64,000 nt of DNA from Kondoa malvinella (GCA_039545315.1 BCIM01000001.1:3443783-3507782); one strand, 5' to 3'; positions 45,757 through 57,925 are shown, counted from the first letter of the stretch. The notes: generated by a model from the letters alone, not told the origin. Translations and numbers: made by a program.

Positions 45757-48131
45757 ATGTCATTTGCAAAGCCAGATCCAGAGAAGCAGCGCGTTTCTGA
45801 GATAGAAGAGAGGGAAGACAGGGAAGCTACATACAACACGACCAACCTCTCGGCAGATGAACAGTCAGTAGTCAAACTCAAAGCAAGTCTTCAAAGCTGA
45901 TGCACGAGTCTAGGAAGAAGCTGAGAAGGTCATATCTCTGGAAGATCGAAATCCGGATACTACCAGCCTTTGCAGCACTGTTCCTCCTCTCCTTCAGTAA
46001 GCCTTCTGTCAGATCAGCTTCAACGCGGCTAATGAAGACATTCCAGTTGATCGTACAAAGTAAGTCTGCTCGGCATCAACAGAACGTCATCGCTTATGTG
46101 ACTAGTATCGGTAATGCCAAAGTACTCGGCTTGCAAGAAGACCTGGGTCTATCTCAACACGAGTATCAGATTGCATTGGCTGTCTAGTAAGTACGCTTTG
46201 CAGGCGACCTCATTTTAGCTCATTTGGCGCAGCTATCTCTTCTACATCGGTACAGTGGTCGAGGTTTACCTCAGGACTTACTGACGTTGCTCTACAGTCG
46301 TCGAGCTACCCAGTAACTTGATTCTAAAGAAGATTTCGCCAAAAATATGGCTGCCTGCTATAACAGTAGCTTGGGGGTGAGCCAACCATTCTCCAGCATC
46401 CTCATCGCTTACTCTCTTCAGCATTTGCTGCATGGGGATCGGTCAGAAGGCAATGCTTTAGCGTAAATCTATCTCACTCGTCAATAGGCTTCACACGGAA
46501 TTTCGCCGGCTTGACGATCGCTCGCACCTTCCTTGGTATTACTGAAGGTGGCTTGCTGCCAGGTAGGTTGACCTCGTCTATCTTGATGCCTTGATTCATC
46601 GCGCTTCTTGACAGGCATTGTCTTGCACCTGAATACTCTTTACACTCGCCAGGAAATTGCGATCAGAATGGGGCAAGTCGCGAGCAAATGGCAAAGACTG
46701 ATACTGACGGCATGCGGCAGTCTCATCTATGCGTCTGCTTCAGCGTCGGGCGCATTTGCTGGATTACTTGCTCGTGGACTTTATGCCATCGGTGCTACAT
46801 CTGATGTTATGGACGCCGGATGGAGATGGATCTTTGTCATGTATGTCCTGATTCAATGAGAAGTATTTACGGTATGCTCATGTTATGCTTTCGACTGCTT
46901 TAGAGAGTATGTTTTTTTTGAACGACTACAAGCAAGACTGACGACGCACCAGGGGTATCCTGACTGTCATCATCGGCTGCCTCACCTATTTCTTGATCCC
47001 TAACGACATCAAGTCATCCAAATTCTTAACGCCTGAAGAAAGAAGCTATGCTTTGTCCAGAATGCCTCGACAAAATGAAAGCTTTGCCTGGTCAGAAGTC
47101 ATCAGAGGCTTCATGTCTCTTCAGCTATGGCTCAGCTCTACTGCCTACTTCGGTGAGCTCGATTTTTACTGCTAGCCGACCTTTCTGACCGGGTTTCGCA
47201 AGCCATTCTCTGGTGAGCCTGTTTTTGACTGTTGGGAACTGCCCTAACATGCGGGGAAGTGCCTTATATTCCTTTGGGCTGTTTTTGCCTTCAATCATCG
47301 TCAATATCGGGACTTTTGGGCCCGTGGAAGCTCAGTTATACAGTGTTCCTCCATGTAAGGCTCATTATCCTGCTCCTGCGTAGGTCAAAGCTGATCATGG
47401 ATCAGATGTCGTCGCATGCGTAGCAACTGTCGCCTGGGCATACCTTTCTGACTATCTGAGACTACGGGGTGGCTTGATGCTTGTTTCTCTTCCGCTGGCA
47501 ATTGTTGGTTATGCGGTTATAGCAAACATTGGGGATGGCCACGCTAATGTGTAAGTCTCAGCATGCCTATGATCAGGGTCTGGGCTGACCAGTATACTTC
47601 TGGGCTTCAGTAAATATGGAATGACCTTTTTGATGTCGACTGGTCTCTATATGTCGGTCCCTTGCATCTTGGTGTGGTTGGCCGGCAACAGCGCAGGTGA
47701 GCTCGGCCAGGTAGGCTTGCGCTGTCGCCTCATCTGATCTATTGCTTCCAGGTCACTACAAACGGGCTACAGTCAGTGCATTGCAGCTGATGATTGCAAA
47801 TTGTGGTGGATGTAAGGGCTCGTCACTGTTCTCTGTGAACTTGACCTGACTGTCTGATTGCTACAGTCGTGGCTACCTTCCTCTACCCAGCCTCCGAAAG
47901 GCCAAACTATAGTCAATCGCACAATATCCTGCTCGGCTTGATCTGCTACGCTTGGTTAGCGATAGCTGCCAATTCGCTATACTGCCGATACAAGAATAAG
48001 CAGAAGGATGAAGGCAAGTTCGACCGATTCATGGGTTGTGGTGATGATAGGTGAGCTCTCTCTAACCATTGCGTACGCGAGCAATATTGAAAGTCTATCG
48101 CAGAGAACCGGACTTCAAGATGACCTTGTAA
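45757..48131 (+). CDS. MFS transporter, anion:cation symporter family (second copy)
   Basis: Exon 1 encodes MSFAKPDPEKQRVSEIEERE and is spliced (gtcagt...tctag) to KKLRRSYLWKIEIRILPAFA. The TM1 and signature region is rebuilt over two introns as FIDRTSIGNAKVLGLQEDLG, the classical DR..IGNA motif. TM segments continue through NFAGLTIARTFLGITEGGLLP, with RWIFV-type loops near WRWIFVMYVL, the linker LIPNDIKSSKFLTPEERSYA, then KYGMTFLMSTGLYMSVPCIL and VVATFLYPASERPNYSQSHN. The last intron (gtgagc...cgcag) resolves the end as GDDREPDFKMTL with TAA at 48129-48131, the usual family C-terminus. The predicted substrate class is a small organic anion. It has many short introns like its neighbours, with no sign of recent transfer. 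Confidence 0.9.
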
Positions 48132-48380
48132 TGCGCAGCGCCTCAGTTCTTTGTACATATATTGGTGCTGAATGTATATCACTCACCTTTGTTCTACCAG
48201 GTGCTATCGAAGAGAGCTTCCCACCTGCTCGGCTCTACTAACGTGTGAACATGGTATGTCGATGGTAATGAAGCATACATCAACTCGCAGGGAAGTATCA
48301 CGTTGCATAATCATTGATCATTGAGACTTTATGTTACAGGAGAGCTCGGCATGTGCATGATCTGTTCACTTTCCAATCGA

Positions 48381-51129
48381 TCACTTATTATGACAGTGGT
48401 TTGAAATGAAGTCGCGGTAGACCTAAGAAACGATCAACCTTCGTCATATGCTAATGAGTGACAGAATATACCAAGAAACTGAGCTTGTATGATCTGTCCA
48501 AAGTCGGAGAAGAATAGTTGACATCTATCGTGAAGGGTTCATCTGTCGATCGCACGAGCTCTGAGATTGCCTACATTGCATACCGAAGCGCTGCTGCAAG
48601 CCTTGACCCCATTCAAAGTTGCTAGAAGGATCATTTGAGTCACTAGTTCCACAAGAGCGTCCCGAACTTACTCGACAAAGCTCCACGCATATACACCCTT
48701 CAAAGGTACGCCATCCTCGACAACAGACAGTAGTGCTTCAGTCATATACTAAACAGACGTGTGAGCAACATCGATAGGCGGTCGAGCATGCACTCACGTC
48801 TTGGTAGTAGGCTGCCCTATCAGTGTCAAATAATATGGCGTATAGATCTTGCCGAGCGTATTCAAAAGGCCTAGAGAAGCCAAATTCCGTGATATAGATG
48901 CTCTTTGGGTTGTAGAACTTCATCAAAGTAGTAAGCTGATATCGCAGGTAAGCCGCTGTATTGTAGAGCCAGGCCGTGAACGGGTCGGCAGGAGGACCTG
49001 TCTCCAATATGAGCTTTGATCATGCGAAGGCGAGAGCACGGACCGATAGCAAAGTTGTCGATGGTAGCGTATTGATCAGTATTGCTCAAACCCTGCCATA
49101 ACAGTAAGCTTAGTTGCATGTGTCAGCAAAGGCATACTTGACAGACGGGCCACTCTGGCTGAGTGATATTGCCAATGCACGATCGCAAGTTCGGTACTGC
49201 TTTCGCGCCGCTAACAACTTGATTAGCGTGGGGCGCTGGCGAATTACTGTTACGTACTTGGTTCGGTAGGCATCGATGGCGTAAAAGTCTGCAGAGCCTT
49301 TGATCAGAGCCTTATCTTCAGCTGTTAGGCGAGGTAGGATTGAAGCGGGGATGGTATCGAGAACGTTTTTGGGATAGTCGCCATCACCATAGATCGGTTG
49401 TGAGAAGATACCCTGATGGGATCTCATTACTTTTGGCAAGGCAATGCAAAGAGGAAATCTTACGATGTAGAAATCAAAGTGTCGGCGAGCGACTTCTACA
49501 TCATCTGAGTCGTCAGGATTTTGAGGCAAAGGATAGCTGTCGTCGTTCTTGATAGCGATTTCTGTCAAAGCAATGAGTACGTTGCAGTGAATTGGAGGGC
49601 GAAACCTACCGCCTTTCTTGATGGCACCCGACTTGACTAGGCCACGGTAAGTCTTGACTGCTTGACCGTGAGCTTTGAGAAGATTGTAAGTCACAGGATA
49701 AGCTTCATTTACGATATCAGCGGGAATCGGCGAGGAATAAAGGCTACTTTACGTGCGGTTGTTGCGTTGACACCACTGCGCTCCCAGAAAGCGTTGAATG
49801 GAATGCCTGAACAAGTGTCAATGGGATTCTGAAGGGCAAAGAGTAGGCTAGCCTTGGTATTGGGAGCCATAAACGCGAGGCTCGCTACTCAAATGAGACA
49901 CATGTCAACCTTCTAAGGGGAAACATACTTGAAGGTGAACCACAGGCTGACTCGATCGCCAAAGCGCTCAAAGCATGTTCGCGCGTAAAAGTCAAAGTCT
50001 TCAACCACAGAACCGTTCAGGAAACCGCCATATTCGAAGACAAGGTTGAGCGGAGTGTCCCTATCACGATGTCAACAACATAGTATTGACGGAACAGGAC
50101 ACTCACCAGTGGAAAAGAGTAGCAACAGGCTGAATACCAGCAGCGAGAAGTTGATCGATAAGGTCATCATAGAAAGCTAAACCTGCTGTATTGATCGGAG
50201 AGTTGGCTTTGCCGAACGGGATAATTCTGGTCCAAGAAATGGAGAACGAGTAAGAGTTGACACCCATGGCTTTCATTCGAGCGATGTCCGTAGCTATCAG
50301 AAGAGATAAGCAAAGACAGTTCCAGGGTGAAAGAAGCTTACGGTAGAGATATCTGCCATTGTCTGCCACGTCTACATATTCTGTCAGCTTCAGAGAATGC
50401 AGATTAAAAGAGCACTTGCCACTAGTATAGTTGCTGCAAGAAGCAGGCGAGGTATGACACAGGTACTAACGCCGAGTCAGCACTGCTCGCACACTCATGA
50501 GGGAGCACGAACATCCCAGTGGCTGCAGATCTGTGTGAGCTCGTGATAGCACTTATATAGCGCTAGACTGACCTAGGGCCACGACCGTCATCTTTTACAG
50601 CTCCTTCCCATTGTTGAGCAGCAGTAGCTACACCGAAAACAAAGCCTTCCGGGAACTTCTTGTTTGGAGCATGATCTTGCAACGAAGGAGGCAATTTTGG
50701 CGTCTCGGGCACAAAGAACGAAGTATTGGCCGGCTGAAGTGACGTGATAGCCGCAACTTCGACTGTCGGGTGGTTCAGCTCAAGTCTGAGGATAAGAAGG
50801 CAAAACTCACCTGGAATATCTGCTTCGACGATAGCCCAGAGCGCGTCGAGAGCAGCTTGACCGTATGGGGAAGCAGCTGCGGGTTCGACATTGCCTGTTG
50901 TGGTTGGCAGTGGAGCCCTCTCTTCGGTTGGCAGCGCTCCAGCCGTGTCGACTACCCTTTCATCAGCATCGCATTGGGTCACTAGAGCAGCATTACATAC
51001 TGGTTGGGACCAATTGTGGTAGAGCGGTGGTGATCGAGCTAGAGCGCCAAATCAGATTGGCTCACCGCATCAGTATAGATGAAAGGCATACAGCAAAGCT
51101 CCGATCAACGCAAGAGAGCGAATGTTCAT
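48381..51129 (-). CDS. Secreted GH1 beta-glucosidase-like glycoside hydrolase
   Basis: The start MNIRSLALIGALL is a short hydrophobic leader spliced to further N-terminal exons. The TIM-barrel begins at KKFPEGFVFGVATAAQQWEG, followed by RMKAMGVNSYSFSISWTRII, FYDDLIDQLLAAGIQPVATL and FHWDTP. The acid/base motif is read across an intron as LWFTFNEPRVYG. Later parts are YPVTYNLLKAHGQAVKTYR, HFDFYIGIFSQPIYGDGDYP and DFYAIDAYRTKYV. The nucleophile region reads SIYITEFGFSRPFE, with Glu kept but ITEFG in place of the more common ITENG. The C-terminus is GVYAWSFVDNFEWGQGLQQRFG, the usual GH1 end, followed by exons that resolve to LSFLVYRDFISNHCHNK with TGA at 48381-48383. It hydrolyses beta-glucosides or related glycosides outside the cell. 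Confidence 0.88.
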
Positions 51130-52019
51130 CTCTGTAGTCTCGAGAGTGCAGAGAAGGAAGTATGGAGACAAGACAAAGATAGCTTTGAAGCTAGCACCTG
51201 CATCAGCATTTTAGCTTGATCGAGAGTCACATGGACAATTGAGGGGCAGAGCCGTGATTTAACCTCAGACTTTTCCGAGGTCAGATGCCGAAGCATTAAT
51301 GCAAAGCTGACGATTCGTTCCGGCCAGGACTCGTGCAGTGCATACAGCATTGCGGGGATTAAACATTAGAACCATAGATCAAAGGAAAGACTAGGAGTTA
51401 TCATGTGGAAAATAGCATGCTGGATGCGAAGAGATGTGGACGCCTTCGTAAGCAGCGGGAAGGGATTACATGCGCAACAAGAGTTTGGCTGTGCAATCTA
51501 TGTGAGACACTAGCTATTGGGACAAGCATACGGGACGGCACAGTAGCACAAGAACAGCGCAGCCGACATGAGGCCATCTCGACACATTTGTGCAGCGTGC
51601 TGTTAAAACATTCCGCATTGAAAGTAGCTTAAGACGCGTGTGCAGATCTTGATGCAGCGACAGCTTGAAAACGTGTGAGTGAGAGATTTCTCTCCTGCTT
51701 TACTTGTAGTGCGAGGCCGAAGACAACGCGATTTCTGCCGACAGACCGAGTCCGAGTCATAGCGGCCTATGAGCTGTTGACAAGCCGTCTAGTGTTGGAC
51801 CGCGGCGCAATAGGAAGACACGACGGCAAAGGAGATGTATCGTGTTGTATTTGTATAGTACAGGCAGTAAGCCGCCAAGAAGCTTCGCTGTCAGGTGTCG
51901 AGTTATAAAACTTGACCGGCTGTCAAGTTCGTGGCATATCGTAAGGTCGACACGACGGAGAGCTAGAAGCAGCAAGCCTTACAAAGTGATATATAAGTAC
52001 AATGACAGGTCCGTCCAGC
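51130..52019. other. Intergenic, upstream of the GH1 gene
   Basis: About 890 bp with no gene that I can support. It holds the GH1 promoter (GH1 on the minus strand starts at 51129) and the 3' flank of the next minus-strand gene. Small open frames on both strands show no motifs. I found no tRNA or repeat structure. Confidence 0.5.
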
Positions 52020-53198
52020 CTAGGACTTCGTTCTACGATCGCCCGTAGCAATACCACTGCGTGTGACCTGTCGGATAGGGGTTTCCATTAGGCCCAGACC
52101 TTCCAGTCTATTGCTGCTCGAGTCGCGTTCAGGCGACGCAGGTGGTGACATGGCGATATCTCGCGTTCTGCTTCTTGACATTGTTGCGGAGGGATCTGGA
52201 GAGACCAGAATAGCTTCGCTGATGATGAGGAGCTCCTTCACAGCAGGGAGCAGGCCATCGTCGAAGCGTCGGTTGGCTTGAGCGGCAACATCCGGAGCTG
52301 TATGAAGTTTCAGACTCGATTCGATCAAATACCAGATGGAACCGTGCAGAGGATGTAGACCGAGTCCTTGACCGGATCCTTGACCTCGCACAACAGCCGT
52401 TGCCAGTATGCTACCTCGCCTCCTCGATCTGTAACATGTTCCAATTGCACATATCCACCCCAGACGCGCTCTTCCGCCAACCAGCCTGTCTCCCCATTCC
52501 CCTTTCCTTCATTCGGTCCGCAGAGAAGAGGCGTGATCGTGGTGTCGCCAAAGACAAGCTTTGTCATGTCGTGCATTAATTCGTGGGTCAGCACCATATC
52601 GACGAAAAGGATCAGCTGGCTGTTCGAAAGGACTATAGATCTTGAAGCGGCGTCGGACACAAGCTGGTATCATACACGGTAGTGAAGTGTATGCCATCAA
52701 AGGACGAAACCTACGATGAAGCGCTCCAATGCATCAATTAGGGCTCGATGCACCCGAATTTCCCTGAGACTACCTCTATGGCCTTTCTCTCTTGACACCT
52801 CACCTCGTGGAATGGGTTCTGTTCCAGGGCAGAAGAACATCCAGTGCAGAGAGTCGAATAGACCATTGAAATAGTCTTGTATGGCTGACGGCGATATTTC
52901 TACACGATCTAGCATTGGAAGAGCCTGGTTGAAAGTGTTGAGGATAGACTGGAAAGCCTCTTGAACCGGAGCGCTCTTTAGGACATTACGTTTGTATCTT
53001 GTTAAGATGCTGGTGAATATCGGGTAGGCGGACGAATTCTGGGGCAAGCAGGCACCGCCTACTTCAACACTGTATGTTTGCATGACTGCGCGGACAAAGA
53101 GCTGAGCTTTCGCGGTGGTTCGCTGCACAATCAAGTCAACGGTTGAGTAGAAGTCTATTCTCGATTCAGCTACTCACACGACCGCGGCGCAAGGCCAT
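52020..53198 (-). CDS. Unknown protein with HExxH metalloprotease-like motif
   Basis: Exon 1 (MALRRGR, ATG at 53198) is spliced with gtgagtagct...gtgcag to RTTAKAQLFVRAVMQTYSVE and LPQNSSAYPIFTSILTRYKR. Then come ISPSAIQDYFNGLFDSLHW and LIDALERF. A second intron leads to SNSQLILFVDMVLTHELMHD, which contains HELMHD, a perfect HExxH zinc-protease core followed by Asp. RVWGGYVQLEHVTDRGGEV follows. The C-terminal part, on another frame, has HGSIWYLIESSLKLHTAP and ends with a Ser/Arg-rich tail (DRRTKS, stop at 52020). I could not settle the junction near 52390. HELMHDMTK followed by a distal Glu (GGYVQLE) could be a real metal site, or the motif may be coincidental. I do not recognise the family. 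Confidence 0.6.
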
Positions 53199-53283
53199 GT
53201 GTAGCGATATGCAGTACAACTCAGGCAAAGTAAACCTACAAGAGCGTACCAAAATATTAATCATCACGCAGTCCTCTTTTCCC

Positions 53284-54603
53284 TTACGCTTTCAACCCAT
53301 CACTCTTCTGCATCGAGAAAGGATACTGCAAAGATCCATCCTCACTGCCTCTAAACGCCTGACCCAAGCCCGAATCCAACTCTTCCTGTTCCTCTATACT
53401 TTCCCTTACACTCGCTGTCCTCCTACCCGGTTCTTTCTCCACATCATCGGTTTTGTATACTGACGGTGTAGTTTGTGCTGGTGCCATGTTGCGTAGTTCG
53501 TCCGTCATGAGAAAGTAGAAGCATAGAACTGCTAATGATCCTCCGGCAGTCACGTCGATCAAGTAATCTATCATTAAAAAATCAGCTCTATTGCAAGAAA
53601 AGGAAGAAAGAAAGACGGACGATGGGTCAAGTACATTGTACTCCAATACAAAACCAACGCATAAGACCAATAAAACACCCTTCCTTTGGGGAAGAAATGG
53701 CTCATGAACAACGCTTCTAAAGTACTTGTTCCAGCGTGCAAACTTGGGAAAGCACCAAAAGGTATAGGCGCATTGGTGAATGAGGAACTGTAGCCATGCG
53801 TGCCGAAGAATTGATCGATTCGGACCAAACCACCTGGTGAACCGCCCATGTGGTAATTTGCTGGAATGAGACCGTGTAGTAGTTCATACCCTGCAGACGG
53901 GTTAGTTTACGGGTAATTTGATGATGCAGAGCATACATGGTGGACAGCAAGGTAACAGGATTTGGATGAGGACGCCAGTGATGTTCATATAGCCGAAAAT
54001 GAGGCCAAAGTATTTCAGTGCTCCAGGTCTGTCAGAGAGTAGACGCGAATCAGCTAATGCCGAAGATCACAGTACTACCACTGACGGCCCGAAAACAAAG
54101 ATGCTAGCCGCTACAATAAACGGCAGAGCGAAGTGCAGTATGCCATAAGGTAGCCAAGCGAGTATGTCCAATGCTGGATGAGTGAATCTTGTTAATAGAT
54201 CGCTGATATTTGCACCATAGAGGACTGATTCGAGCGTCGGAAGTAATGTGACCCAAATATGAGGTCGGATGCTTATAGGTATATGACCAGCTGAGAAGAA
54301 GACCAGCAACCAGGATAGGATTGGTGTGGCTGGTAGGATGAATTGACTCGTCAAGGGGATAAGGGCGGCTGTAGTCCATGCGATGCTGATACCGAAGCAG
54401 AGTAGTTTTGATGGAATGTAGGTGAAATTCGTTAGGGCCATACAGAGGAGGAACAACCAATGACCATCATGTCGCCATGTAAAGCGGTATCGTTTCAGTC
54501 GTTGGATGCTCAGCGAAGGCGAAAGTGATAAATCGAGTCTCAAGACTGAAGGTCGCAGAATGTCGATCACTGGACGAAGCCAGCTCGGTGGAGAATAGGT
54601 CAT
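53284..54603 (-). CDS. AUR1: Inositol phosphorylceramide synthase catalytic subunit Aur1
   Basis: This is a multi-pass Golgi protein. The N-terminal part starts MTYSPPSWLRPVIDILRPSV, with TM segments such as LFLLCMALTNFTYIPSKLLC and LVFFSAGHIPISIRPHIWVT. The diagnostic Aur1 blocks follow: PALDILAWLPYGILHFALPF, LPCCPPWYELLHGLIPANYH, MGGSPGGLVRIDQFFGTHGYS and the PAP2-type motif PFGAFPSLHAG. After an intron comes THHYLIDVTAGGSLAVLC. His in SLHAG and in THHYLID, with the Asp, form the catalytic triad known in this family. The C-terminal tail is acidic and Ser-rich. The enzyme transfers phosphoinositol from phosphatidylinositol to ceramide, is essential in fungi, and is the target of aureobasidin A. 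It is divergent from EMC4. Confidence 0.95.
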
Positions 54604-54881
54604 TGAGTATGTGTTGAAGAGGCTATGTCGTTATCCGCAGTATCATGGAGCTGACCCACTAGCTGCAGATCTTGACGCGAACGACCCGAAAGCAGAAAAA
54701 CAAGGGCGAAAGTTTCGGTCACTGCGGAACAGGGCAGAGGGTATCAAGCGAGCACTAGGAGTTGCAGCAGCAGGTATATGAGATCAGCTTAGGGTATAAG
54801 CGGTCTCTCTTTGATATCGATTGGCGGTGAAGAGCAAAGCCTAAGTTGACTGCAGTCGACGAGTCGACTAGTAGACAAGAA

Positions 54882-55876
54882 ATGGCAGAAGCACAGCAAT
54901 GGTGGAAATACAGCCAGACGGCTTCATTCAGGTAGATCCTCCTCTCGTGTCTGCGTCTTTGCTTCGTATTCTGTCATTTTGGACTAGTCTCTCGCTGTGT
55001 ATCACCCCATGGTCTCGTCAACATGCCTGCTCTGGCTCTCTCGGGCTGTGTCTTTATCTGTTCTCTACGCTTTCCAGTGAAGCCATTGCCCAGCGGTTGC
55101 ATCTCAATCGCTGGCTCGAGTCTATCTCTTTCGTATCCCAAATCACCTCCAGAAGGCCAGACCTAACATCTCCCTTTCTAGTAAACCCAAATCAATACCC
55201 AATCCGCCGAACTTCACTTCGGCGGAACCCATCGCATCAACATCCAAGAAACAAAAGACAAAAGCTATAGCTCCAACAGAAGCAGAGGAAGAGAAAGCCA
55301 TGGCGTTAAACTCTTTACGTTCACGGAAAGCTTGGGATTTAGCTATGGGTCCGGCGAAACAGATTCCTATGCAGGTGAGCTTGCCTTTCTTGTTTGTCCT
55401 TGGAATGTTGTTGAAGTTTCTTATCACAGGGTTTCATGATGTGGATGTCTGGCTCTACAGTCCAGATCTTTAGTATGATGACTACGGGCATGTTGGTTAA
55501 ATCATCCATTCAAGGCGCATTGAACGTCAACAAAGGTCCGTTTCCAACCAGAAGCCATGTTCAGTGGTTCATAGGAGGCAAACCGGACAGTCTTCAACCC
55601 ATTAGCATCCGGTACTCCCTCTTCACTAGATCCAGAAACGCCAAACGAAGAAGATGCTTTCATCCAACAGAAATTGGTTTACATCGCTTGCCAACTCGCT
55701 CTTTTGGCTCTGGCTTTCTATAAAGTCAATTCAATGGGTCTATTGCCCAATCATAGTTCTGATTGGTTAGCGTTCTTGCCTGTGAAGGTGGTACGTTCCT
55801 CTCATCTTTCCCGAAACCGCGCGTACTGACTTGAAACGTGCAGCCGATGGAAATGTCAAGCGTATCAGTCGGGTAG
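54882..55876 (+). CDS. EMC4: ER membrane protein complex subunit 4 (Emc4)
   Basis: The core block [20 protein letters not shown] and IPMQ, an intron, then [20 protein letters not shown] is the DUF1077/TMEM85 signature. [12 protein letters not shown] and GKPDSLQP follow, and the end is [11 protein letters not shown] spliced to [10 protein letters not shown] with TAG at 55874-55876. The EMC inserts tail-anchored and multi-pass proteins into the ER membrane. The 5' end is uncertain. A first exon [16 protein letters not shown] from 54882 can be spliced by a long intron (donor gtagatcc, acceptor ctttctag at 55182) to [16 protein letters not shown], a good match to the expected KSIPNPPGF region. 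That intron would be about 250 nt, much longer than its neighbours, so an exon may be missing. Confidence 0.85.
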
Positions 55877-55986
55877 TCATACACAGAGTACACTAGCATA
55901 CATTACTTAGCGTCTCGCTCCGAAATTGCCATTGCACGATTTCCAAACTTCCTCGTCAGCGCGCATCATCTTGACCTCATACCATC

Positions 55987-56449
55987 ATGTCGACAGATAA
56001 AGCCACTACGAGTACAAATAAAGACGCAGAGATGACTTCTCAGCCTGCTGAAGCACCTACTGCTCTCCCTCAGCTGAATGCGCTCGAGGTCAGTGCTATT
56101 CGATGGTTTTGGGAGTCAAGCTCATATCTTTCATTGCTTGCTGACAGGACGATGATGAATTTGAGGAATTCGCTGCTGAAGGTCAGCAGGGCTTCTGGAT
56201 TAGCTGTTCATAGCTTATCAACAGCATCTGAGTTGACAGACTGGAAAGATGAGGAAACGGATGTAGCAGCTGAAGGACAACAATTGTGGGAAGACAACTG
56301 GGATGATGATGAAGAAGGAGGACAGGGTGATTCATTCGGGCAGCAACTCAGGTGTGTCCCCTTCCTTGATCGCCTTACAATCGAACTCAAGGATGTTCGA
56401 CAGAGCGGCACTCGCAAACCCTAAATCGTCTGCTATGGAAACTTCATGA
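55987..56449 (+). CDS. SEM1: 26S proteasome lid subunit Sem1/Dss1
   Basis: This small acidic protein is encoded by four exons. Exon 1 ends ...NALE (donor gtcagtgc), exon 2 encodes DDDEFEEFAAE, exon 3 encodes DWKDEETDVAAEGQQLWEDN and WDDDEEGGQGDSFGQQLR, and exon 4 encodes MFDRAALANPKSSAMETS with TGA at 56447-56449. The D/E-rich EEF.(x)DW and WEDNWDDD motifs and the FxxQLR and terminal METS are diagnostic of Sem1/DSS1. It stabilises the proteasome lid and, in many eukaryotes, the BRCA2 and TREX-2 complexes. Its CDS end overlaps the end of the convergent GCV1 CDS by 6 nt. Confidence 0.93.
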
Positions 56450-57925
56450 TGGTCTATAGTAATTGGCAGGTACAAATGGCATGCGCGTGACCATGGCTTG
56501 ACGCAGCTTTTTCCTTACTTCCACCTGAACTGGCGTGCCTTTCTTGTTGTGTGGAGTGTTGATGTAACCCATCGCAATGTTTTGCCCTAGCGTAGGCGAG
56601 GGTATACCAGAAGTGATTACGCCTGTCCTTTTGATCAGTCTGCTTCTTCCGTTATCGCGTGTTATCAACGCACCTATTTCTTCTTTCCCTTCCGCATCAA
56701 ACACTTTCGCCCCTTCTCTAGCAGGTGCACCTTGGATAGTAAAGCCCACCCTCCTTCTCAACGGTCCATTCCCCTTTTCCAACTGCTTCAACACTTTCTC
56801 ACTGCCAATAAAGGCGTTTGGTTTCCTTCGATCTTTACCCACCACCCAACTCAAGGCCGCTTCCACAGGAGTAGTATCTTCCGTAATATCATGGCCGTAC
56901 AAACATAGACCAGCTTCGATCCTTAAACTATCCCTAGCCGCGAGACCTGCTAATTGTACTGCTTGATCGGATAAAAGTCGTTCGGTAAAAGCGATACTGT
57001 CGGAAGAAGGAACAGAGATCTCGAAACCGTCTTCGCCTGTGTAACCACTTCGGGCGACGTGCACTTTTTGGTCGGCGATAGAGAGGAAAGCGGATTGACC
57101 GAAGTAGAGGTTGGAGAGGGAAGATTTGGTCAATTGTTGAAGGATGTAAGAAGATTTGGGTCCTATATATGTCTGTAAGCTAGCATTATGTTGAGAGAGG
57201 CAAAAGCATACCTTGAAGAGCGAGAAGTGCATGCGCGTCATCAACAATAAACTTTACATCCAAGCCGTGTTTCGCATTCCAATCTGAAAGCTGTCGTTCT
57301 ATCCAAGGTAAATCTTGTGCTCTTCTCCCAGCGTTGGTAACGAGGTAGTACCTGCTTTCCCCTTTGAGGATCTAACCAAACGTAAGCAGTCCAAGACTCA
57401 CTTGTCATGCCCTTGTCTGGTGATCATCAAGTCGTCTATGATCCCACCATGCTCATTGAGCATTATACTAAGTGTAGACGAGAATCGGTTGTCCGAGTGC
57501 TCCAATCCAGCAATGGAGGAAGGCGTTAGATAACTTAGGAAATCTGTCGCGCCTGTTCCTTGGATCCTATCACCAACCATTAAACTAGATAAGGGATCGT
57601 GTTCTGGAGCGAATACCTGCTTTGCACCATATGCGACACATCAAAGATAGAAGCGGAAGACCGTGTATGTTCATGCTCAGCGGCTGGAACACAGACACAT
57701 CAGCCTTGCTGTCTAATGAACTGATGGAATAGACTCACCTCCTCCAGAAGCATAGTACAAGGGCATCTCAAACCCGGCAAAGCTCGACATTTTGGCTTGT
57801 TGCGCTTCATGCAATTCATAGAGAGGTGTACGTGAAAGCGATTGGGACGCATAGCAGCGCGCTGTTGTAGGCTTTAATAGCTGTTTGGTGCATGCTGGAA
57901 TCTTTCTGCTGCGTAGGGCTGTCAT
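56444..57925 (-). CDS. GCV1: Mitochondrial aminomethyltransferase, glycine cleavage T protein
   Basis: The N-terminus MTALRSRKIPACTKQLLKPT is Arg/Lys/Ser-rich with no acidic residues, a mitochondrial presequence. RTPLYELHEAQQAKMSSFAG and FEMPLYY start the mature protein. Later exons give SIFDVSHM, GAGLEH-type GATDFLSYLTP and LNEHGGIIDDLMITRQG. The long last exon has VARSGYTGEDGFEISVPS, AARDSLRIEAGLCLYGHDIT, the TPVEAALSWVVGKDRR substrate region and GRSLIKRTGVITSGIPSPTL, and ends PFVPANYYRPS. Length and motif order are normal for the T protein, which transfers the methylene group of glycine to tetrahydrofolate together with Gcv2, Gcv3 and Lpd1. Confidence 0.95.
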
